Shown here piece after piece: positions 9,001-16,342 of a DNA stretch of 64,000 nt. The DNA is from Enterovibrio paralichthyis (lineage in GTDB: Bacteria; Pseudomonadota; Gammaproteobacteria; Enterobacterales; Vibrionaceae): NCBI RefSeq assembly GCF_019209835.1, contig NZ_JAHUTS010000001.1, positions 429,234-493,233 on the forward strand. Direction: 5' to 3'. Positions within the stretch are counted from its first letter, which is position 1. Each line of letters begins with the position of its first letter. The translations under genes were made by a program, and so were the position numbers. The notes under the pieces are model-generated. The model was given only the letters and a program-made list of their open reading frames with translations, was not told where the DNA came from and did not search any database.

Positions 9001-9328
9001 TTCGCAGACGGAATTCATTGTCAAAACGACCGTCTTTCGGTGCCGTGATATGACGGAAATTATCATCCTTTGATACCACTTCAATGCGATAAACAAACCG
9101 CGACAACGATTCACTCTGGAGATCATTGATAATGGCGTCGAAATCGTAATTCCACAGCTGGTTTGGCAAGCGGAGGGAAAGCCGGGTCGCAATGGCATTG
9201 ATTTCATAGTCCATTTCGCCATAAAGGCGATCATGGGTTTTGTAGTAGTTATAGATACCGAAAAGGCTCAGGATCAGCGTGCCGCTGACAACCAAAATCA
9301 CAGCAAGTTTGGTGCGCATCATTAACAT
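6017..9328 (-). CDS. Tripartite hybrid sensor histidine kinase
   Basis: This 1103-residue membrane kinase has the same layout as BarA/ArcB-type phosphorelay proteins. Order: TM helix (about 7-27), periplasmic region, TM helix (about 143-163), PAS-like domain (180-290), GAF-like domain (300-445), dimerisation domain with phospho-His484 in MMSHEIRTPMNG, ATPase domain with N-box NLVGNAVKF, DTGIGIP and GTGLGLP, a degenerate receiver-like stretch (715-820), a true receiver with Asp890 in LILMDCQMPEMDG and Lys940, and an Hpt domain with His1047 in AHRMKGAA. The signal is unknown. It lies four bases downstream of the EAL/HDOD gene, so both are cotranscribed. No partner response regulator is next to it. 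Confidence 0.92.
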   Translation of the reverse strand: MLMMRTKLAVILVVSGTLILSLFGIYNYYKTHDRLYGEMDYEINAIATRLSLRLPNQLWNYDFDAIINDLQSESLSRFVYRIEVVSKDDNFRHITAPKDGRFDNEFRLRSFPLIYTELNEPNKVGELIIYEDPRPIDNTLTSEIVSGIVQVFLLDLMIMFLIWKYARAIKEIESSKNYLNTIIHSYKDGLVVMADDHRVTTLNEAARRMFELEDTPLENVSLAQIIAKVVPDSRAYFSQALYGFNTKNLNYELNGEKNKVIVQVRSTRIDVGEQQLQAAIIRDITEQHLDKIKVSKGAELFSAVKALQDQFLTSEDFHNSFREVLKILLKIGESNHGIIVELDYDSANNYRVLSQTRLIANGYVSEQFVNGVITKVIETQQGDRSLQLAGLSADKGNLIINSLSMPLFLSNQLVGVVCLFDESTNYDEDLLNWLEPVLSSLSAMVNFARQKNLNDQITQEMVHAKEEAERANEAKTNFLAMMSHEIRTPMNGIVGMSNLLKETPLNQQQSYFVDTLVHSSNALLNIINDVLDLTKIEAGKMQLIEQESELSELVHDALVVFHAKAVEKSLRLHCLIEPNLPRWLLLDPVRFTQILLNLVGNAVKFTKQGSVMVHLSRALDMEHPVLRLEVKDTGIGIPEDNLDAIFENFTQVDNSYSRSYQGTGLGLPVCLKLTGLMGGVIRVVSKEGVGTTFSVDLPLKTITGNNDTLYSGMILKPELQQVTALVATRDAQLYAVFNAYLNSIGMPVKQYDPQSARSETVDSQHLLFIDDNMIGEMRPVLNQAANTILISHDSVVDEHGMPCLINPISPIALFHALSVDGAVEEKEDYVLSETVRFDGLNVLIAEDHLVNQDLMVLVLNGLGCKSTIADNGLEALEKHRATPFDLILMDCQMPEMDGFEATEKIRQFDPSVPIIAVTANALSGDSERCLQAGMNAHLAKPFTKDQLVNLMMLYVPSTQSELPEFEDADSAMFEEETSDAPAAHIENTLEQSIQYLDLAQLKDQIGDSAEMMQMILAKYLKSQQADIDAFEAALRDNDIAAVRKIAHRMKGAAAMIGAKSFAELCLSIEKYEASESTDFQPMFSQLNHHADAIVKEVESLTAA

Positions 9329-9332
9329 AGTG

Positions 9333-10541
9333 TTATACCTGCATACTTGACGTGATGTCGGCGATGCTACTTCTGGCCTGGTCGAAAACCTTGGTCACTG
9401 TTTTGTCATTCAGAGATAACTGGTTACACCAATGCAGCAACCCATTCCACCTGCCCTGCTCAATGTCCTGACAAAGACTCAGCAGCTGACCATAAGTGCC
9501 CTCTTTATTCACCAGCGCGTTTTTCACACTTTGAGATAAATCCAGTACATCAACGATATCGGACATGGGTTTACTCAACATGACATCCAACATTGAGAAA
9601 GCGCCCACAATAAACGCTTCATCAGAATTGAAATCGCTGGCTTCAAACGGCAGTGTCGACAGGAAGGTTGCGCGGGTCAGGGAAGTATTTTGCAGCTGTG
9701 ACGCATGTTGATGGTTCAAATTGGACATAATGAGCAAGGACACCAAGCGCCTGAGCGCCTGAACACCCAAATACACGACGGCCTGACGAGGGTTGGCAAT
9801 CTTGTTGGTTTTGGTCTTCGCCAGAATATTTGCGCTCGCCACCACTTTGTAGAGCAAAGAGACATCTTTCGAGATCACCTTCGTCAGGGTGTCTATGTCA
9901 TCAGGATTTCTGTTAATGACAATGCAAACATCAAGCAGAGACATCACCGAAGGGGCGATATCTTCTGAGCGTTTGATCTGCGGCTTTTCAAAAAAGTAGC
10001 CCTGAAACAATGCAAAGCCCGCATTCTGCGCAGCGACTAACTCGTCTTGCTTTTCCACCTTCCTCGCCAGAAAAACCTGCTGGGAATATCGAGCAATGGT
10101 CTCTTCCCATTCAGCCGCTTTCGAGCGTTCCATACTGATACTGAAGATGTCCACCAGCTCCAAGTGGTTACGCCAGTCGTTAACCAGCACCTTGCCATCC
10201 ATGAGGATTCGGTAACCTTCTGTTCGATAGGCGCGCAGTTTGCTGACAATCTCTGGCGTTGGCGTGCAATCATCGGTAATGGAAATGATCAGGTGCTGTG
10301 CCGGCATGGATAGCGGGATCTCATCCAGCAGCGATGATTCACCAAAACTGACGATATAACGCAGCTGATCTTTTTTGGCGCCACTGGCAAGGAAATTGGC
10401 GCTGAGGATTCTCGACGTTGCTGTGTCCTCGTCAATAGATGGGAATTTGTTTTCAAGCCCTTCACGGAACAGGAGTTCACTGCCCCACTGCTTGAGCTCT
10501 TTATCGAAGATCGGCTGACAAGAGAAGAATACCTCGGCCAC
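9333..10541 (-). CDS. EAL/HDOD signalling protein (YuxH type)
   Basis: This 402-residue protein has an N-terminal EAL-like fold and a C-terminal HDOD domain, as in YuxH-type signal proteins. The N-terminus CQPIFDKELKQWGSELLF matches the first EAL strand, but the catalytic EAL triad reads ELL and later metal-binding motifs are not evident, so cyclic-di-GMP hydrolysis is unlikely; binding or scaffold function is an inference. The HDOD half begins near residue 200 (SLLDVCIVINRN), with VISKDVSLLYKVVASAN and PRQAVVYLGVQALRRLVSLL typical of the domain. The start is GTG. It is the first gene of the operon with the hybrid kinase. Confidence 0.85.
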   Translation of the reverse strand: MAEVFFSCQPIFDKELKQWGSELLFREGLENKFPSIDEDTATSRILSANFLASGAKKDQLRYIVSFGESSLLDEIPLSMPAQHLIISITDDCTPTPEIVSKLRAYRTEGYRILMDGKVLVNDWRNHLELVDIFSISMERSKAAEWEETIARYSQQVFLARKVEKQDELVAAQNAGFALFQGYFFEKPQIKRSEDIAPSVMSLLDVCIVINRNPDDIDTLTKVISKDVSLLYKVVASANILAKTKTNKIANPRQAVVYLGVQALRRLVSLLIMSNLNHQHASQLQNTSLTRATFLSTLPFEASDFNSDEAFIVGAFSMLDVMLSKPMSDIVDVLDLSQSVKNALVNKEGTYGQLLSLCQDIEQGRWNGLLHWCNQLSLNDKTVTKVFDQARSSIADITSSMQV

Positions 10542-10569
10542 GCAGACTGATTCCTATAAATTAGACACC

Positions 10570-10597
10570 TTTATAAAAATTAGACCACTTGCGTCAA
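10570..10597 (-). promoter_or_regulatory. Strong sigma-70 promoter for the EAL/HDOD-kinase operon
   Basis: Read on the minus strand, TTGACG (10597-10592) and TATAAA (10575-10570) are separated by 16 bases, near the consensus. The predicted transcript start is about 20 bases ahead of the GTG at 10541, giving a very short leader. Confidence 0.6.
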
Positions 10598-10687
10598 TTT
10601 TCCTTCTTTTTCCACTAAATACAGGAGGTAAATGGCGGGTTTTTGTGGAGATAGAGAGGCTCAAGTATTGCAAACGCAGCAAAAGGA

Positions 10688-10713
10688 AAGAGGAAGTCGT
10701 CTGACTTCCTCTT
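10688..10713 (-). terminator. Terminator of the PhzF-family gene
   Basis: The perfect 11-base stem aagaggaagtc/gacttcctctt has a four-base loop. On the minus strand it follows the stop at 10725 and is trailed by TCCTTTT. Confidence 0.8.
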
Positions 10714-10724
10714 GGTGATGGTTA

Positions 10725-11606
10725 TCAGGCGTCCGCTTCGAGCCTGAAAGGAATGCGCTGTGGCTTGTCACTTAATCCACCCACCTGCACAGCAGTAATT
10801 TTCCCGCCGTCAGAATCAACACTCGCCCAAAGCAAGGAACGGCGATTCAACAACTCGCCTTGCTCGAACAGGTAACGGTACTTCCCGCCCTGGAATATGT
10901 GCAGGTATGAAGCCAGCGCCCCCGCGGCACTGCCAGTGGCAGATTCCTCATCAATACCGAGCAATGGGGCAAAATTCCGGCATTTGGCGGAAATATCAGA
11001 CTCCGTCGGCGTTAACGCAAATACGTGTAATGCGCCGGTTTTAGTGCGCGCATTAAACGCTTTGATCGCTTCCAAGTCCGGCGTCATCTCCAGCAGTTGA
11101 CGCTCATCTGTGACAGGAACAATGACATCCATTAGACCGGTTGATACAGCCTGAACAGGAAGCCCTGTTGCAAGGATGTCCTCTGCACTCAAACCCAGCA
11201 GTTTAGCGACGTCTTCTGCAGCATACTCGTCCCCAAACTGTGGGAGTACCTGCTGCATTGTGATACGCCCTTCCGGACTGACTTCTACTTTTAGAATCCC
11301 TGCGCCGGTTTGTTGGGTGTATTCACCGGCGTCGATCTTTCCTAGGTGAAACAGGGTCGCAAAAGCACCGACAGTCGCATGGCCGCAAAAATCGACTTCA
11401 TTGGTGGGAGTAAAGAATCTAACTCTATAATCAGCTTTCTTGGATGGAAGGATGAACGCGGTTTCTGAATAGCCCAATTCTGCCGCAATTGACTGCATTT
11501 GAGGCTCGGTAAGTGAAGTACCGTTAATGACAACACCAGCAGGGTTTCCACCGCGATTATCTTCAACGAATGCATTCACTACATAGACTTCAATTATTCC
11601 TGACAT
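10725..11606 (-). CDS. PhzF-family isomerase-like protein
   Basis: This 293-residue protein belongs to the PhzF/diaminopimelate-epimerase-like fold. Family marks are the N-terminal NAFVEDNRGGNPAGVV, the conserved acid Glu48 in GYSETAF, DFCGHATVG, and EESATGSAAGAL near residue 220. PhzF itself isomerises a phenazine precursor, but no phenazine genes are present, and most relatives have no known substrate. The gene stands alone. A perfect 14-base palindrome about 80 bases upstream is a candidate operator. Confidence 0.9.
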   Translation of the reverse strand: MSGIIEVYVVNAFVEDNRGGNPAGVVINGTSLTEPQMQSIAAELGYSETAFILPSKKADYRVRFFTPTNEVDFCGHATVGAFATLFHLGKIDAGEYTQQTGAGILKVEVSPEGRITMQQVLPQFGDEYAAEDVAKLLGLSAEDILATGLPVQAVSTGLMDVIVPVTDERQLLEMTPDLEAIKAFNARTKTGALHVFALTPTESDISAKCRNFAPLLGIDEESATGSAAGALASYLHIFQGGKYRYLFEQGELLNRRSLLWASVDSDGGKITAVQVGGLSDKPQRIPFRLEADA

Positions 11607-11685
11607 AGCTACCTATCCTTGTTGTTCTTATTGTTCTTGCCGACTGAAACCAGCCAGTTAACTCTGCGATGAGATGAATGCGCTT

Positions 11686-11699
11686 TTTGGCTAGCCAAA
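11686..11699. promoter_or_regulatory. Perfect 14-base palindrome upstream of the PhzF-family gene
   Basis: TTTGGCTAGCCAAA reads the same on both strands and lies 80 bases from the PhzF-family start in a 316-base divergent gap (11607-11922). It may be a repressor site. Apart from this and the repeat half-copy at 11830-11864, I see nothing else in the gap. Confidence 0.35.
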
Positions 11700-11829
11700 C
11701 CAAACTCTCCATCGCGTGAAACATGAACGCTATTTGTTACAGTGTTACAAAATGAAGGAAAACACAAGAAATTGATATCCTCCCTTCGGGTGAGTTGAAT
11801 GACGCCGCGATCACAACGTCAGTCAATTT

Positions 11830-11864
11830 CGCTGAATCCCGCATATTCAGGTTGTTTGGTTATA
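11830..11864 (+). repeat. Half-copy of the window's dispersed palindromic repeat
   Basis: This segment matches 52754-52787 at 28 of 34 positions, sharing CGCTGAATCC and TTCAGGTTGTTT. The left arm of the palindrome is not recognisable here, so this looks like a decayed or half element. Confidence 0.45.
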
Positions 11865-11922
11865 CCTGCTTCGACACTTGCTACTCTTGCCACTTTTTCC
11901 TTAAAATACGGGCAAACTAACG

Positions 11923-12111
11923 ATGAGTAGTAAGCGAATGATCGATTTAGAAAACCTGATTAAAGATGCCCCAGAACGCGAACCGGATATTCCGTTGCCG
12001 TCGTTGGAAGAGCAAAAGCGCATTGCGGCTGAGCTGAAAGCACTGGAAGAAAAAGGCGAGTTGACGCCTGAAATTCTGGAAAAATACTTCGGCGGTAAGT
12101 CCACCCACTAA
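11923..12111 (+). CDS. Small acidic protein of unknown function
   Basis: The 62-residue product is charged and predicted helical: MIDLENLIKDAPERE, then PSLEEQKRIAAELKALEEKG with a short coiled-coil character, ending EKYFGGKSTH. The family is not recognised. Translation could start at 11923 or at the internal ATG at 11938, which is closer to the well-formed part. A strong terminator directly after the stop supports a real monocistronic gene. It has no signal peptide and no membrane segment. Confidence 0.65.
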   Translation: MSSKRMIDLENLIKDAPEREPDIPLPSLEEQKRIAAELKALEEKGELTPEILEKYFGGKSTH

Positions 12112-12129
12112 GGGCTTTGCGAACGGTAT

Positions 12130-12164
12130 AACGCGCCACTTCAAAAAAGGGCGCGTTTTTTATT
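12130..12164 (+). terminator. Terminator of the small acidic protein gene
   Basis: Stem aacgcgcc (12130-12137) pairs with ggcgcgtt (12150-12157), followed by a T run. It reaches into the last codons of the convergent M16 peptidase gene. Confidence 0.8.
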
Positions 12165-14907
12165 TGTCAGCGGGTCGAAGAATGCTCTCAAAAAAAGCAC
12201 CGTTTTCGAACAGGGTTTCTGTCATCGACGACAGTATATTTTCATCCACCCTTTCAATAACCTTTTCCGGGTAGATATACCCCGACACGTCATAGCCCCA
12301 TAAGTCATACCTTGCCATTGAACCAACCATAAACTGAGGGTCACTCTGGGAATCAAACAAGTCTCTCAACAACTGTCTTGCTGCAATATTCCTCTCTTCT
12401 CTTGTCACTGGTTTCACCAGTTCAAGTTCGACTTCCGGCCAAAGTCTGTTTAACTCTGCCTCACGCTCCGGAGAGATCAGGGCTGTCATGGTGGTGGTTG
12501 CGACTGTTTCTCCATCCCAGGTCCAGGAAGAAACATAGGGATCGTAGCTGAGGGAATACTTTTCCCTGATCAGGCGATTGTAACGGGCCTGCAGGATACG
12601 ATTCAGCATATCTTCTGCAAACACAGACTCAACAGTGCGTGGCGATGAAGCGGAAATGTAGATTCGCTCAATGTAGGTGCGATCCTCCGGCGATAAATCA
12701 CGCGCTATCTTCCCGCCTTTGGCGTTGTAGAGTATACCCTTCGGAATCGTTTCTTTTCTTTGTGTTTGGATGCCTCCTAGCAAAGAGGCTGTGAGTGCCT
12801 GAACATGGTTAGGCGGTAAGTCTGACGCAACATATATAGAATAGTGTCCCAGATCGCCAAACAGCTTTTGATACAGCGCCACTACATCCACATATTCCAC
12901 TGCCTGATAGTCGCTGACAGCGAGTGGTGATTCATACGAAGGTTTGGGATAAATCAACGTCAGTGTGGCCTGGATAAACATATCGTAAGGCGACGTTTGT
13001 GCTTCTGATATCCGCGCCAACACGCGCTCTCTTTCTCGCTCGAAGGCCTCTTCACTCGGTGAAATTTCCTCAAGTAGATACCGCAGGGCATTGAGCGACT
13101 CGTAAAGCGCGGGCGTGGGGGACGATAAGGCGTAGTTGTGGCTGTTGCCGTAAACCTGGGGTTCAATAATGCTGCCAAGAGATTCAATATAATGGGAGAA
13201 ATCCGGCGCCCCGATGTCTCCTACACTTCCGCTGCGGAAAGTTTCAAACATCAACTCAAGCGCTGCCCGCTCTTTGGTGGACAATGATGCAATACCTCCT
13301 TTGGCCTGCAACACCATTTGCGTTTCGGACTGGCTGTCATCAAGGCGATAGTAGTGTACAGGGAGGCCATTTTCTAACGTCCATACAAACAGCCTGGGCG
13401 CTGGTTCCGTTATTTTTCCGGCGACGGAAGGCGATACTGTCGGTGCAGGAATCTCTACGTCAGCATAGGTCACATTCACCGCCTCGCCGGGTCTCGCCAC
13501 CTGCTCAAAATAGGATTGCTGCAATATAGCTGCATCAGCGCTTTCTTCACCTGCGGCATAGACCAGCGATATTGCCTGGTTGTCCACATCCAACAATGCA
13601 GTCAACTCACGGTTGATATCATCCAAACTCAGTAGTGACAAAAAGCGGCGAAAATTACTTTCTAGTTGGGTCTGGCTCTGCGGCAAACGGTTGAAATACA
13701 GATCGCTGACCGCTTTTTCAGCCACATCCAGCGGAAACCGGATATCATCAAACTGCACGTTCGCTGCGTACTGCTCGACAAGCGCTTGATATTCTGCGTT
13801 GGTAATGCCGCTATCCCGCAATGCAGCAAGGTTGTGCGCCAATGCATCAACCATGGCTTCACGATCTGCTGCATTTAAGTCCACCACCAGCTCATACACC
13901 GATTTACCCGGCGAGAAGGTAAAATCAATGAACAGACCATTATGGGTAATACCTTGGCGATCAAATTGCTCTTCAAGCCTCAGTTGGATAGCGTCGAGCA
14001 GCATCCATCTTTGCCACAATGCACGTTGGGCGGCCAGGGTATTCGGATAATTGTCCTCCCCCCCTTGGATACTGATAACAATCGCCGGGGACTCTCCTTT
14101 CGACGCAAACAAAGATGTGGGGTATTTGCCATTGCTGTTTAGCGGTGGCAATTCATGCTTCGCCGGTTGAGGATTATTGGACGGCAATGAAGCGAATTCA
14201 TCTTCTATCCATTGGGCGGTTTCATTGACATCAAAGCCGCCAGTCACCACCAGTTGCATCTGATTGGCCTGATACCAATGACGATAAAAACGTCGGAGGC
14301 TTTCAGGTGTGGCATTGGTCAGGGTTAGTTCCGTTCCAATGGGATCGCGGTTGGCATAAAGCGAACCTGCCAAAGTGGATTCGTAAAGCTTCATCGGCCA
14401 GGAAGCATCTTGTCTGTCATCCTGGCGCCATTCACCGAAAATCACGCCAATTTCACTTTTAACTTCGCTTTCATCCAAGGTGAGTCCGTCACCAATATCC
14501 CGAAACCAATCCAACGCTTTGGGCAGCGACTGGTTGTCCGGCAGTGATAACTGGTAGATGGTTCGGCCATAATCGGTGATGGCATTAATATCCGGTCCAA
14601 ATTCCACCCCGACCTGCGCAAATTCTTCGAATACCGTGTTGTGGGGAAAACGACGCGAACCGTTGAACGCCATATGCTCGATAAAATGTGCGTAACCTCT
14701 TTCTTGTTCCCGTTCACTCAAACTGCCGACATTGACGATCAGCCGCATTTCAATCTCTTGTCCCTCTATGGGGTAAAGATGGTAGCGAAAGCCATTGGCC
14801 AGCGTTTCGCTGCTCCAGTTGGGATCAGTTAACAAGGGTGACGACACATTGTTCGCACAGCCAGAGAGAAACAATATTAAGACGATGGCCACGTAGCGGG
14901 CGAGCAT
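12160..14907 (-). CDS. M16-family zinc metallopeptidase, lipoprotein
   Basis: This 915-residue pitrilysin-type peptidase degrades peptides, probably in the periplasm or at the outer membrane. The N-terminus is a lipoprotein signal with lipobox LSGC, Cys17 being the lipidation site. The inverted zinc motif HxxEH is at residues 74-78 (HFIEH, with Glu77 catalytic), and a distal Glu is expected about 75 residues later. The second half, from about residue 500, is the inactive M16 repeat that completes the chamber; the length matches two tandem M16 units. It stands alone and is convergent with the small acidic gene. Confidence 0.9.
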   Translation of the reverse strand: MLARYVAIVLILFLSGCANNVSSPLLTDPNWSSETLANGFRYHLYPIEGQEIEMRLIVNVGSLSEREQERGYAHFIEHMAFNGSRRFPHNTVFEEFAQVGVEFGPDINAITDYGRTIYQLSLPDNQSLPKALDWFRDIGDGLTLDESEVKSEIGVIFGEWRQDDRQDASWPMKLYESTLAGSLYANRDPIGTELTLTNATPESLRRFYRHWYQANQMQLVVTGGFDVNETAQWIEDEFASLPSNNPQPAKHELPPLNSNGKYPTSLFASKGESPAIVISIQGGEDNYPNTLAAQRALWQRWMLLDAIQLRLEEQFDRQGITHNGLFIDFTFSPGKSVYELVVDLNAADREAMVDALAHNLAALRDSGITNAEYQALVEQYAANVQFDDIRFPLDVAEKAVSDLYFNRLPQSQTQLESNFRRFLSLLSLDDINRELTALLDVDNQAISLVYAAGEESADAAILQQSYFEQVARPGEAVNVTYADVEIPAPTVSPSVAGKITEPAPRLFVWTLENGLPVHYYRLDDSQSETQMVLQAKGGIASLSTKERAALELMFETFRSGSVGDIGAPDFSHYIESLGSIIEPQVYGNSHNYALSSPTPALYESLNALRYLLEEISPSEEAFERERERVLARISEAQTSPYDMFIQATLTLIYPKPSYESPLAVSDYQAVEYVDVVALYQKLFGDLGHYSIYVASDLPPNHVQALTASLLGGIQTQRKETIPKGILYNAKGGKIARDLSPEDRTYIERIYISASSPRTVESVFAEDMLNRILQARYNRLIREKYSLSYDPYVSSWTWDGETVATTTMTALISPEREAELNRLWPEVELELVKPVTREERNIAARQLLRDLFDSQSDPQFMVGSMARYDLWGYDVSGYIYPEKVIERVDENILSSMTETLFENGAFFESILRPADK

Positions 14908-15085
14908 AGCAACTCCGTGCCTTTTCAGCGAAGGGGATCCGGTAAACTAGCGAAACATCCTGAACATGCTGAACATGCTGAATATCAAACAGTTTAGGTA
15001 TTACTATCTATACCATATACGCTAACAGACGTTTGGTGCAGGTTTGATATCCATCCGTCAGGACATATTTGTGAGCCTTGCTGTT

Positions 15086-15631
15086 TCAGTGGTGTTTGTG
15101 GTTGTGATGAAGGCTTCCAGCCAGATATCCCCGTAACTTGTTGTACAGCGCAATTTGTTCGGCTGAAAGTAAGGCTGTCTGAGCCAAGTGTGCATTGAGA
15201 TGGATAAACCTAAGCTCTGCTTTCAATCCGGCAATAATCTCCGTTTGATCCCGCAAGGATTCACTGGTTACATCCCGGGCTGAAAATGCCCTATCGAGCA
15301 CTACCTCTGCCTGAATCAATTGCTCACCTTTATCTATTGCTTCTTTTCGCATGGCGAGAAACAGTTGCTGCGTCTTTTCCAATTGCTCATCCGTTAACGA
15401 AAGCTCTTTGGCAAGATCCAACACATGCTTCGGCCCAGGATAGCCATTAAGCTCAGCGTCTTTTGCCAAACCAAATCCCTTCCCATGTTTGAACGCAGCA
15501 ATTTCTTCGTCCGACAAGGACTTTACAGCCCTGCTTTCCTGACCGACATACTCTGACTGGTGCATCTCAGCCTGAACCGGGAGCGATAACCCCAAAAGGG
15601 GCAACATACAAATAAGCATTACGTTATTCAT
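15086..15631 (-). CDS. Spy/CpxP-like periplasmic protein
   Basis: The product of about 181 residues begins with a signal peptide (NNVMLICMLPLLGLSLPVQA, cleaved after AQA-like VQA) and continues as an all-helical, charged protein. The segment LAKELSLTDEQLEKTQQLF resembles the LTxxQ motif region of Spy/CpxP chaperones, with a second LSAEQIALYNKLRGYL near the end, and the tail is histidine-rich (HHNHKHH), suggesting metal binding. I choose the ATG at 15631, which overlaps the stop of the upstream zinc-finger gene by eight bases, so translation is probably coupled. The exact function is inferred from this resemblance only. Confidence 0.7.
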   Translation of the reverse strand: MNNVMLICMLPLLGLSLPVQAEMHQSEYVGQESRAVKSLSDEEIAAFKHGKGFGLAKDAELNGYPGPKHVLDLAKELSLTDEQLEKTQQLFLAMRKEAIDKGEQLIQAEVVLDRAFSARDVTSESLRDQTEIIAGLKAELRFIHLNAHLAQTALLSAEQIALYNKLRGYLAGSLHHNHKHH

Positions 15632-15956
15632 GATTTTGCTGGCAACTGACACAGAGCCTGACCTCCGGTTTGACTGCCAAACGGGCTGCTGGAATTTCTT
15701 CACCACACTCTTCACAATAGCCATACTCCTCATCATCCATACGTTTTATCGCCAGTTCCACCTCCTTTAGCTGGGTTTGATAGTAACGGTAATTGGACTT
15801 CGCCAGCTCATGTTGTTGCATCGCATCCATACGCGAAACCCGCCCAAAAGATTGCTGATCCAGCATTACAGGGTCGGTTTGTTCTTTCAGTAACATCAAT
15901 TCGTCATTGATATGCGCTTTGAGCTGCTCCAGCTGCGCTCTTTGTTCGCTCATCAT
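15624..15956 (-). CDS. DksA/TraR-type C4 zinc-finger protein
   Basis: This 110-residue protein has an N-terminal coiled-coil-like helix (about 1-75) and a C-terminal C4 zinc finger CEECGEEIPAARL...CVSC, the arrangement of DksA/TraR proteins that enter the RNA polymerase secondary channel. It is shorter than DksA (about 150 residues) and nearer to TraR/YbiI-like members. The start at 15956 has GGGGA seven bases upstream. It heads a two-gene unit with the Spy-like gene. A complete terminator hairpin lies only 15-46 bases before its start, which suggests attenuation or read-through control. Confidence 0.85.
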   Translation of the reverse strand: MMSEQRAQLEQLKAHINDELMLLKEQTDPVMLDQQSFGRVSRMDAMQQHELAKSNYRYYQTQLKEVELAIKRMDDEEYGYCEECGEEIPAARLAVKPEVRLCVSCQQNHE

Positions 15957-15970
15957 GGTGAAATCCCCAA

Positions 15971-16002
15971 AAAGAAAAACTCCACCAACTGACTGGTGGA
16001 GT
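15971..16002 (-). terminator. Terminator-like hairpin in the leader of the zinc-finger gene
   Basis: Stem actccacca (15979-15987) pairs with tggtggagt (15994-16002) perfectly around a six-base loop, and on the minus strand it is followed by TTTTTCTTTTT. The T run merges into the GGGGA ribosome site of the downstream gene. Confidence 0.75.
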
Positions 16003-16014
16003 GAACTTTGAGTA

Positions 16015-16047
16015 TTAGCCCTGACAGACAAACTCGCCGCTTTTCAT
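16015..16047 (-). other. Possible 10-codon leader peptide ahead of the terminator
   Basis: On the minus strand an ATG at 16047 opens a frame for MKSGEFVCQG with a stop 13 bases before the terminator hairpin. The frame is open only five codons further upstream. There is no clear ribosome site. It may be a leader peptide, the tail of a decayed gene, or chance. The rest of the divergent gap (16048-16342) has no gene I can support. Confidence 0.25.
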
Positions 16048-16342
16048 TTCAAAGGTGTGATCCGGTCAGGCTTTGTCTATGAATGCCATAAAACGCGCGC
16101 GCACCAGCTGTAAAAAAATGTAAGTACATCTTTCTAGCACATCTAAAAAATGATGCATCCATGTTACCAAAGCCACCAGCATATACCTTTGATATCGCCT
16201 TTACTGCTAAATAAAAAATCCACCATTCACACGCAGAATTGGATTTGCACATTCACTGCCGACGATAAAATGTGCGAATTGATAGCGCCACCCTATAGGA
16301 GAAAAATGACCATACACGCACTGTGTATTTAGGGATGAAAAA

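Noticed and set aside
10632..10718. 28-codon frame preceded by AGGAGG
   Set aside because: The spacing to ATG is only three bases and the frame runs through the PhzF-gene terminator; the product has no helix or motif, so it is probably chance.
14960..14986. Tandem nine-base repeat (CTGAACATG twice, then CTGAATATC)
   Set aside because: Only three short imperfect units in the leader of the M16 peptidase gene; too little to call a repeat element or operator.
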